Shown here: positions 55,606 to 64,000 of the stretch, in pieces
How the letters are laid out: the number at the start of each line of letters is the position of its first letter
How positions within the stretch are numbered: position 1 is the first letter of the stretch
NCBI GenBank assembly: GCA_026545225.1
Contig: CM048846.1
Coordinates: 51,142,270 to 51,206,269, forward strand
DNA: 64,000 nt
From: Cornus controversa
Lineage: Eukaryota > Streptophyta > Magnoliopsida > Cornales > Cornaceae
Reading direction: 5' to 3'
The notes under the pieces: generated by a model
Told to the model about the DNA's origin: nothing
Databases searched by the model: none
The model's input: only the letters and a program-made list of their open reading frames with translations
Program-made: the position numbers and the translations under genes

Positions 55606-56167
55606 CGCAAAGATGGCAGGAAATTGTGATCTTTTTCCTAATTGGGGCAGTTTTGGGTGTATTTCGGTATTTTGGCCATAACTTTGGCTACGAGTATCAG
55701 AATCGCTATTATGACCACAATTCGGAAAGCTCTCTTCGGCGCGCACATTGTGGCCACCTAGCTATGCTCAGTGCATGTCATTTTCGATATCAAAATCTAC
55801 TATTTTTCCTTTCAAATCCCCATTTTTAGTTATTTTTTTCTGTTTATGGTAATATTTCTTTTGTCATTTAGGAAGTGATTCTGAACCCGATTTGGGCTAA
55901 ATTTTTGGCAAAGTACTTCTTTTATTGCGTATTTCCTTTTGGCATGATTATTGGGATTTTGCTATTTTTGGTAAAATTTCGATAATGACCTTTTTTTTAG
56001 CTATATAGCCCGGTTTGTGGGCTGATATTGAGGTGACTTTGATTTTAATAATATTGAATTGAATACCAGAGGATTTTCTCTGTGTTTTGGGCGATTCTCT
56101 TTGTTCTTCCCTGTGAATTACCTGTTGACACTAGCCTACAGAATAATCACTATTCTGTCCGGCGTCA
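55521..56167 (+). repeat. 3' LTR of the gypsy element
   Basis: 647 bp; slightly longer than the 5' LTR because of a short insertion near 55655 (GTGTATTTCG). Ends GGCGTCA/ACTAT. No purine-rich tract is obvious just before it (TTTCCAACCCGGGGTGAC). Confidence 0.92.
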
Positions 56168-56172
56168 ACTAT

Positions 56173-56756
56173 GCTCCTAATGCTATGAACAGTCAAGTGT
56201 TCAATGCTAGAATTAACTCTAACCTGAAGCTGAAGATTATGGAAAAACTTGACTATGAAGAAAGGAAGTTACTAGTGAAGTATTTGGCAAAGTATTGAAG
56301 ACTAAGAGCATTTGTTCTTTCAATATTGTTATTCTTATAGAATATGGTCTTATGTGAAAAGTAAATGTGCTATTAACTTGCCTAATGGTGCCTAATGGTG
56401 ACTGGAGAACTTTGATGAATTGGGCATTGTATAGAAGTATACATAATATAAGTTATGTTCTCATGGGCAGGGACTAAACTTAGTTAAAACTAAAATCAAA
56501 ACAAGAAGAATAAGGAAGAGAATATGTATCTATCACTTATATACAAGATTAAAATGGGTATATGAATAACTTACCAAACAAAGTGATGCTTGATATATTA
56601 ACTCATGAAGCCTCCTTTGATTTCTATAAAAAAATAACTTGAGATCTTAACCTGCTAACTATTGGAATTCATGTAAAAAAAAATAATAGTGTAAAGAATT
56701 GAGAGAATAAAATACATCATTAACATATTACTTCCATTAAGAGATCGAGTGGGCAA
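56173..56756. other. Flank of the gypsy element, no gene recognised
   Basis: Just right of the target site, plus-strand ARINSNLKLKIMEKLDYEER-KLL reads open, then stops; I do not recognise it. The left flank of the element (50480-50569) has no open continuation of it. Confidence 0.4.
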
Positions 56757-57425
56757 TCCTGACTTTGAAAGACAAGAATTTTATTGATATTTTGAATAGA
56801 CTAACTTTTGCAGCTATTGTGTACACTTTGTGGTCAGAAAGAAATAACAGGGTGTTTAATATGAATACAAAGATGTAACCTTCTTGCAAAAAGAAGTTAT
56901 TAGTGTTGTCAGGTTGAAAGTTTGTCTTTTGACAAGTTCCCTACTTCTGCTGCAAACAAGTGGTTATGTAAGGAGTGGAGCCTACCTGAAACTACACTTT
57001 TGGTAAAAAATGTGTCAGTGTTCTATTGACTGGTCGCATATGTTATATTGTATGTTCTGTCATGCCTATGTGGCTAATTTATATTGCTCAGTTTGGTGGT
57101 TGTTTGGGTTCCAGATTAGTCTGTTTTAAGCATTTCAACTGTTTGTGCTGGTATATTCTTGTTCCTATGGTCATGAGCCTTTGTGGCTGCTACTTATAAG
57201 GTGATATGTGTTGCTATTTGTAGGTTTCTTGTATATATTCTGTTAGGTATATTTTGTGTTGTTTTCTAGATGTTTGTGATGTTGTCTCTAATAGGGCTAA
57301 GTTTGTTTTGTGGTTTTTGAGTTTGTGGTGGATTTAGGGATTCCACCTTTTGTTATCCCCCTTGGGGTATGTCCCAAGTTACGTAAAATGACTTTTGTTC
57401 AATAAAATCTTTGAGCAATACTTGG
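56757..57425 (+). mobile_element. LINE 3' end (zf-RVT-type tail and 3' UTR)
   Basis: LKDKNFIDILNRLTFAAIVY and TLWSERNNRVFNMNTK are the last coding motifs of plant L1-type LINEs (FAAxVYxLWxERNxRxF). The following 600 bases, with repeated GTTTG/TTTTGTGG strings and GTTCAATAAAATCTTTGAGC, look like the 3' UTR. The rest of the element is absent. Confidence 0.7.
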
Positions 57426-58014
57426 TTCAAAAGTTCTTTGTAGAGATTAACAAGTGTACACCAACACTTTTTTTTGTTACAAATTTAGATTGTTCATTAG
57501 TGTATTTTTTTCTTTTAGAGAAGCAAGCAAGAATTCATTAAAGGAATTCAAGAAAGAATGCATCCTACTTGGAGCATATGCCAAGGAAACAAAAACAAAT
57601 CATGAAAACCCTAACACCACCAAACAATCAAGAACAAGCAATTAACCCAAAAAGTGGGCACACACCACTGAACCCTCAAAATAACCCAATACATTGAAAC
57701 ACAATTGGTATTGATTAGCACCAAAATTTGTATAGAATAATGAAATAAGACAATACGCAAAAAAACATTCTATGGTGCCACGGGAACAAAATTCCAAAGA
57801 AGGATAACTTGCTCTTGCACTCAAACAAATTGCCATTCAATTGTGCAGAAAAGTGTTAAAAAAAATCAAATCATAGGAATTTTAGTTATAAGGTTCAATA
57901 ATTTTAGTTAGGGTACTTTGAATAAAATAATTGTCATAAACAAATTTTGGGGGTTCATTTCTAATAAACGGGTTATGACTTGGCCAAATTACAAGTGGAC
58001 TGACTTGATAAACT
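57426..58014. other. No recognisable feature
   Basis: AT-rich DNA with short open stretches that resemble nothing known. Confidence 0.5.
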
Positions 58015-58237
58015 AGGTTGCCTTAACTCTAAAAGGTGAAAGTCTAGTTGCTATTATTAATAGACTATTGTTTGCTGCTTCAATCCACACCATGTGGATT
58101 GAAAGAGACAATAGTTATAATAAGAATGAGTTTAGAAATGTGGTATACCTCCAAAAGGATATTGGTGATGTGGAGGGCTACAATTGCTGATTGCTTTAGA
58201 AATTGCTGTAACTGGTATGTTTCTGTTGGCTGCAATG
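58015..58237 (+). mobile_element. Second LINE tail fragment at the duplication boundary
   Basis: Plus-strand LKGESLVAIINRLLFAASIH, TMWIERDNSYNKNEFRN: the same LINE C-terminal motif as at 56757 but a different sequence. It ends exactly at the left border of the duplicated locus (58238). Confidence 0.6.
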
Positions 58238-61120
58238 AGGTGTAACTCACTAAAGGTTGAGGGTTGATTCTTGTTTAACTTACAACCGTGTTGGTTGTTA
58301 CTTACTCTACCTTGAAAGCATAAAAGTAATTTAAATACAAAGGTTTAGAGAAGAATAAAGGACTAGGGTTTGACTTCCTCGCTAACCTCGTAATATGTCA
58401 CACTTAAAATAAATTGGGAGAAATTCATGCAAATGTGTACTAATGACGCGTTAACAAGTCCCACCTACAACGACATCGCCAAGAAAATACACATACATTA
58501 ACATACTATAATCCATCTTCGAAAAGCGTGATTTTTCTTATTTACCTAATTACCTACTTCTAGTAAAATCATCGTCACATGATTTTCCTGCCTACCTACT
58601 TATCTAATTGAAGCAAAATCACATTCTCTAAGCGTTGACTATGCAAATCTAGCTATGCATGTTATAGTGAAAACTAGTCTCAAGCCATCACGTGTAGTCC
58701 TTGTGAAACTTACAAGTGTTTGAAGGTCATGTGAGGAGTTTAAGCATTCTAAGACAAGAAGAAAAATCACCACACATGAACATGAAAAATTTGTAAACTT
58801 ATAATTATAAAAGGCACAAGGAAAGAGACATATACATCAAATCCATAAAAATCCCTAATTCATTGAAGTTAGAACATATTTTCAAAGTTAGGGTTTGTCA
58901 AAACCTTAGAAAAGGATTAGTTGATCATGGTGGGCTCGAAGCACTCCATAGGCAGAGATGGTCCCATGCTCAAAATGGTCTTCAAGGCCTTACAAAGCCC
59001 TCTTTGAAGCTTTCCCTCTCTAGAACTTCACTTTCTCTCTCTAGAATTCTAAAATATGCTCTCTATTACAAGAATTGTATGTTTTCTTTTTTACATATTC
59101 TCTAGCTATAAAACTGATCCAAGGCTCAAAATATCATAGTAATTCCGTGCAAGGCTTTATCTAAGCAAAATTAGACAAGTGGCAAGTGGAGAAAATATTT
59201 GCAGAAAAATATCTTCAGCAGGTACGGGTGATGCATCAAAGATGTGATGCATCGAAGTAGGGACTTTGATGCATCGATCTTCTTTCTTCTACAGATCTTC
59301 AACTTTCTATCTTTTCGACTCTGGTCTTGACACGCCATTCACTATTCCTTGATGTAGACTTTTCATGAAGTAACGTAAGAAATAGGAATGCATTGTTGAA
59401 CTGATAAAGGAATCGAATTACGCCACACTCTGAGTTTGAACCTAAAATCATCCAAAACATAAAAACATGTAAAACTTATACAATATGTGCAACTATGGGA
59501 TCAAGATATATAAGTAAAGGCACGAGAATATATAACATTCAACGCTTATTACTCAACTATATATGGCTTCATTCTGGAATGATACGCCGGATTCTTAGCA
59601 AGATGAATAGCACTCTGACTGTCACTATATAGAATATTGTTCTCTCGCCCCTTACCTAACTCTTCCAAGAACCTCTATAGCCAAACCATCTCTTTGCTCG
59701 CTTTTGTTACTGCAAAATATTCAGCTTCTATGGTCAAGAGAGCCACAATCTTCTGCAACTAAGAGCCTCAACTCACTGCCGTACCACCCAAAGTATACAC
59801 ATACCCAGTAGTACTCTTCCTATTATCCATATCACCAGCCAAGTCTGAATCAACATAACCTGCAACACAATACCCGACCTAGTGAAACATAATGATGTAT
59901 CTGTGGTATCTTTCAAGTATCTAAGGATCCATTTTGCTGCCTCCCAATGTTGTTTGCCTGGATTACTCATGTACCTGCTCACAACTCCCACTGCATGTGC
60001 TATATCTAGTCTGGTACAAACCATGGCATACATCAAACTGCCGATAGCTAAAACATATGGAACCTTTTCCATGTGTGCTCATTCCACTTTTATCTTAGGT
60101 GACTATTCTTTAGTTAGTCTAAAATGACTAGCTAATGGGGTGCTCACTGGTTATGCATCTTGCATGCTGAACTGGTTAAGAACTTTTTTAACATACTCTA
60201 CTTGTGAAAATTTTAGAGTACCACCCACTCTGTCCCTGCAAATCCTCATACCAAGAATCTGTTTTGCATCACCCAAATGTTTCATTGCAAAGTGCTCAGA
60301 CAACTATCTCTTCAGATTATTAATCTCATCAAGGCTTGAACCTGCAATCAACATATCATCCACATACAAAAGTAAAATAATATAAATGTTGTCAAACGTT
60401 TTCACATAACAATAGTGATCTGCCTGGCACCTTTTGTAGCCACTACTACACCTAAATCCATCGAACTTCTTGTACCACTGTCTCGGGACCTGCTTCAAAT
60501 CATACAAGCTCTTTTTCAGCTTGCATACCAAACCCTCCTTACAAGTCACTATGAATCCCTACAGTTGTGTCATGTAGATGTCCTCCTCTAAATCACCGTA
60601 AAGGAAAGTAGTCTTCACATCTAACTGCTCAAGATGTAAGTCTTCTGCAACCACGATTCTTAGTACCAATCTGATTGTAGTCAACTTCACAACCCGAGAG
60701 AAAATCTCAGTGTAGTCAACACCTTCCTTCTGTTAAAATCCTTTCACAACTAATCTGGCTTTGTAGCGTTTGCTGCCATCATATTATTCCTTAATCCGGT
60801 AAACCCACTTGTTATGTAAAGCCTTCTTGCCTTTTGGTAGCTCAGTTAGCTCCCACGTTTGATTTGACATGAGTGAGTCCATCTAATCCTGCATAGCTGA
60901 CTCCCACTTGGTTAAATCATCAACCTGCACTAATTCATCATAACACTTTGGCTCACCACCATCAGACAACAACAAATAGTGTAAAGAGGGTGAATACCGT
61001 TGTGTAGGTCTAGAGATTCTGGAGGATCGTCTTACTGCAGTCATAGGTGTGCCTTGTTCCACATGTGGAACTATATTTTTTGGATTATTGTGAACTCTCC
61101 TCTGCACATCATCCTCAGTG
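58238..61120 (+). repeat. Duplicated segment A, copy 2
   Basis: Direct copy of 5616-8499. Contains Athila LTR sequence (58238-59551, minus, lacking the first 110 bp next to the primer site) and the copia RNase H, RT and partial integrase (59552-61120, minus). The copy keeps junction TTA/CTCAACTATA between Athila LTR and copia. At 61120 it switches to segment B. Confidence 0.92.
59552..61120 (-). pseudogene. Copia RNase H, RT and integrase tail, copy 2
   Basis: Same order and frame breaks as 6931-8499: SLMYAMVCTRLDIAHAVGVV, YLKDTTDTSLCF, MTCKEGLVCKLKKSLYDLKQ, ILLLYVDDMLIAGSS and SSRISRPTQRYSPSLH. Extra differences include loss of one base near 59860, which shifts GYVDSDLAGD. It ends at DDVQRRVHNN, where the deletion junction lies. 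Confidence 0.88.
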
Positions 61121-61403
61121 TTTTTCTTTTTCAATTCAAATGGGTAAATATTCTTTTAACCATGTTGAGGATGTTTGACTCATAATAATTTTATTCATCA
61201 AAATTTTGTTTTAGTCCTTGATGTGATTCTCTAAAATTGTTATAAATATGCAAAAAAAAATTAATTAAAGTTTCAAGTTGACGTTTAACCACGTGCATGG
61301 CACGTGTCTTTTTTACTATTATGTATGTATTAGTGGCATTTTGGTCACAACAAATTGGTATTTTGGAGTTTTCAATATTTCGTAATGTGAGAAATTAACT
61401 ATT

Positions 61404-61931
61404 CTAACTGTTATACACAAATTTCGTGTCCGAAAATCTATAAACAAAAATGGGTAACAAATAATCAATTTTATTAATTTCAGAAGAAAAAAAAGAGTAC
61501 AATCCTCTGTGGTCAATTATTTTATAACAAAGAATCCTCCTCTGATTCAATCTCACTGATGTTTGGTGCAATAGCTTTACAAGTTTGTTTTTGAACCGAT
61601 TATGACAAATTTTCTTCAAATCTTCAAGATTGAGGAAGGCTTGATTGGATTTTCGATTGAGGACTGATGAAGCTTTGTTTCGAACGGTGGATTGAAGGTC
61701 TTCAAAGAAGAACGACGCTTGTGTGGCGTGCTTGTTGTTCTTTGTCTTTAGATTTTTCAAAGATTTAAGGTATTTGAAGTAGAACGACACTTGTGTGACG
61801 TGCTCGATATTCTTCGTTGAGGCTCGACAGACCTTAAGCATTATCTTGATCTCTTTATTGCATATCCCCCGTGAATCTTCCTGTTTGCATATCCCCATGA
61901 ATGTGTAGGGTGCCTTGTATTTATAGGCCAA
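61404..61931 (-). CDS. Unrecognised 175-residue ORF in the LTR-like unit, copy 2
   Basis: Opens MAYKYKAPYTFMGICK near the TATA (about 15-30 bases downstream, so it starts in or near the leader) and continues KNLKTKNNKHATQ, FFFEDLQSTVRNK, LNLEDLKKICHNRFKNK. Copy 1 has a TAA where this has TAC (17597 region), cutting it to 118 residues. Basic, no known domain. May be an accidental ORF of a repeat. Confidence 0.25.
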   Translation of the reverse strand: MAYKYKAPYTFMGICKQEDSRGICNKEIKIMLKVCRASTKNIEHVTQVSFYFKYLKSLKNLKTKNNKHATQASFFFEDLQSTVRNKASSVLNRKSNQAFLNLEDLKKICHNRFKNKLVKLLHQTSVRLNQRRILCYKIIDHRGLYSFFSSEINKIDYLLPIFVYRFSDTKFVYNS

Positions 61932-62144
61932 AGGGTGAGGTGTTTATTTTAGTAACTCTCCAATAATTGTGGCAACTTCCATGAATAAAGAGATTTTGCT
62001 CCTTTTATATAAAAATAAATTTAAATTTGAATTTGAATTGTTACACTTTTTTTAAAGGACTGAACCTTCAAGATTTTGACACATGTCCATTGATGGGACC
62101 CACAATCATGAAATTTAATTGACCAAAAGTATTTGACTTTTTGA

Positions 62145-62220
62145 CCAATTGACCGGTGACTAGACCATCACAAAATTTACGGACCGATTGACCGGTGACT
62201 AGACCATCACAAAATTTACG
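62145..62220 (+). repeat. Short tandem duplication unique to copy 2
   Basis: GACCGGTGACTAGACCATC and neighbouring bases (ACAAAATTTACG) occur twice in a row, about 43 bp apart; copy 1 (near 17970) has one. It arose after the large duplication. Confidence 0.85.
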
Positions 62221-63426
62221 TGTCACATACAGACATATACATATTGTGTCTTAGTGGTATTTTGCTTGCAACAAATTGGTATTTTGGAATTTTAGTATTT
62301 TTTGATGTAAAAAATGATCAAGACAATTTTTTAACCGTCAATAAATAAAGAAAGTCACTTTAGGATATTACATAAAATTTTAGGCAGTTATATATGCAAA
62401 ATATTGTATTTTGAGCTTTTAGTATTTCTTGATTTGAGAAGTGATCACGACTCTTTTTTATTTCGAAGAAAGTCACTTTAGAATATTACATACAGTTTAT
62501 ATAAATATAAATATAAATATATATATATATATATTATCCATTTATTTTTTTATTTTGCAGTACTTAAAGTTATAATGTAACACATATGGCATGCACCTTT
62601 TGTGTTGGGTAACCAATACTAAACAGGGACTGAAATCGTCTCCAGTTTGATGGTGGCCATTTTGTCTCCATTGTGCCAAAAACGTTGACGTTTTGAAAAA
62701 ATTGTGGCTGTGAATGAGCCACATCTCTCTATCACCCATAATTTGACAAGTGTCCATGCATGGTAACTAAATATTTACTGAGATGTATTTTTAGTCTAAA
62801 TACCATATACGATACTTATTTATACAAAATATCATATACAATTGACATGCAAAATACAAAATTGTCGTACAAAATTTTCAAAATTACAAACTCTACATCT
62901 ACATGTACAACAATACCATCATACGTACAAACGTATCGATCAAAACCCAATATACCGTCACAACCATCTATCCTCTTCTCTCTCGCGCACTCTCTCTTTT
63001 CACTCTGAAACCTAGATCACTGTAAACCCTCGTCTCTCTCTAAGCCCTAGCTCGCTAGACAAGTTTGGGAAGGACATCGATGCCTGCATCAAGACATTCC
63101 ATTGTGGATCGGCTATTGCTTCTTCCTCTGTAGGTAAGTCATTAGAAATTTCATGAAAAACACACATTTATACATGTATATGTATAAAGTAATATATACA
63201 TTTATTGTGAAACTTTAAAAAAAAATTCATTAATTATACAATACTGAAACTCTCGAGAAAAAAAAATTGCCAAAAATATTTTCATTGAAAACAAATGAAT
63301 ATCTTCTGATCATGGAATAAGTTACACCAATTGATTGAATTTGATCATGATTGGTCTTTGGTGTATCTCAATTAAGATGTTATTTTGATTGGGTAAGATT
63401 GAATTTTTGTGGTTGTCAATGGTTTC

Positions 63427-64000
63427 TAATTTTTATTGATAGTTTATTTGGGTGTATGTTTTGAATTTGTTCAATTACTCATGGATGGTTGGTCCTTTGT
63501 GGATATTAAAAATGATAATTTGTTGGCATGAGCAAGAGCTATTACATTCAGACCATTAGCGTTGTTATACCAATAATGGTCTTTAGCATGGAATAAACTG
63601 AATCTCATTTCACCATTTGCATGGAAGAATGGTTAAAAGCTCTCTGTTCCACCTCCTTGGTGTTGAGTTGGTTATGTGAATCTCATTTCACCATTTGTGA
63701 TGTTGTGGACTTTTTTTAGGTTCATGTTCATAGAGATTGTGTGATTATTAGTTCTGGCACTTTACAACAACTGACCCCATTCTGAAGACCCTCTATGTAA
63801 ATTAAGCCTAATGATTTTCTTCTCTTTTTTATTTTTTTATTTTTTATATAATAAGTTAGATATCATCAGGTTTTACAGAGAAATTTAATGTGACGCCTAA
63901 AAATTATGATAGTCTTATTCTCGCTAGAGAAATCAGTATAGTTAGGATTCATGGTTAGGTAGGTCAGTTTATTTATTTGGAATTTTTGACAAAATCTTTT
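63427..64000. other. Right flank, no recognisable gene
   Basis: GAATCTCATTTCACCATTTG occurs at about 63599 and 63679. No conserved product in any frame. Beyond the copy border, so it differs from 19236 onward. Confidence 0.5.

Larger units (their letters stand above)
50570..56167 (+). mobile_element. Complete Ty3/gypsy chromovirus (CRM-like), degenerate
   Basis: Two LTRs (50570-51205 and 55521-56167), primer site TGGTATCAGAGC at 51208, gag, protease, RT, RNase H and integrase in plus order, and the TSD ACTAT on both sides (50565-50569 and 56168-56172). The LTRs begin TGATGCAGGAGGATCC and end GGCGTCA. Integrase coding runs into the 3' LTR, as in CRM chromoviruses. Many in-frame stops make it inactive. 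The LTRs differ at scattered positions and by small indels, so insertion is not very recent. CRM assignment rests on LTR start, primer and Gag, not on a tree. Confidence 0.9.
61120..63426 (+). repeat. Duplicated segment B, copy 2
   Basis: Direct copy of 16927-19235. The join to segment A at 61119-61121 shares only the dinucleotide TG, so 8,428 bp (8500-16927 of copy 1) were lost here or never included. It contains the LTR-like unit with a minus-strand TATA (about 61915) and a longer open stretch (61931-61404) than copy 1. The 5' exon candidate with donor TGTAG/GTAAGTC is at about 62960-63133. Confidence 0.92.

Noticed and set aside
56059-56298. 79-residue ORF joining LTR end and flank
   Set aside because: It reads across the LTR/flank border and is not a real gene.
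1-64000. CRISPR arrays, operons, Shine-Dalgarno sites or prophage
   Set aside because: Plant nuclear DNA; the repeats seen are transposons, MITEs and microsatellites.

Overview
The window is nuclear DNA from a eudicot plant. It is AT-rich, has spliced genes with GT-AG introns, is packed with Ty1/copia, Ty3/gypsy, LINE, CACTA and MITE sequences, and carries a TIR-NBS-LRR (TNL) resistance gene, a class absent from grasses. Recognisable host genes are few and look damaged: a farnesyltransferase beta-subunit gene (FTB/ERA1 type; minus strand, about 25.4-34.6 kb), a TNL gene (minus, 43.65-48.4 kb), duplicated exons of an unidentified basic, possibly TPX2/WVD2-like gene (39.2-41.4 kb), and two candidate 5' exons of an unknown plus-strand gene (18.8-19.65 kb).

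Layout. 1-6930: an Athila-type gypsy element (minus), cut by the window edge, with 5' LTR, tRNA-Asp-type primer site, gag, protease and a Transposase_32-like ORF, but no visible RT, RNase H or integrase. It sits inside a copia element (6931-13969, minus). That copia element is itself split by a 2.9-kb gypsy LTR piece (9106-12010) and sits in a second, truncated copy of that LTR family (13970-15356). 15.4-19.2 kb: AT-rich DNA, an LTR-like unit and a putative first exon. 19.8-25.1 kb: two copia 3' ends and a Tat-like gypsy end with an antisense Transposase_28-type gene. 25.4-34.6 kb: FTB, with a hAT MITE, a solo copia LTR and a Stowaway-like MITE in its introns. 34.6-43.6 kb: mostly non-coding, with a local tandem duplication and a 300-bp solo LTR. 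43.65-48.4 kb: TNL. 48.41-49.13 kb: a second copy of the FTB promoter and exons 1-3, joined directly to the truncated TIR exon. 49.2-50.56 kb: one end of a CACTA element. 50.57-56.17 kb: a complete but degenerate gypsy element (CRM-like) with two LTRs and matching target-site duplications. 56.7-58.2 kb: two LINE tails. 58.24-63.43 kb: a direct second copy of 5.6-19.2 kb that lacks 8.4 kb of its middle.

How it fits together. No pathway or operon-like system is visible. The window records rearrangement. A nested-transposon locus was duplicated about 50 kb away. The promoter and first three exons of FTB were copied next to a TNL that has lost its TIR start. The main FTB copy shows splice-site damage and lacks its 3' exons, so it is probably a pseudogene unless lost parts lie outside the window. 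The most original structural signal is an array of five stem-loops in the 9.1-12.0 kb LTR: they share a loop sequence but have different, internally complementary stems.

Limits: all identifications come from reading motifs by eye, with no database search. LTR ages, exon boundaries and family assignments are inferences unless stated as seen.
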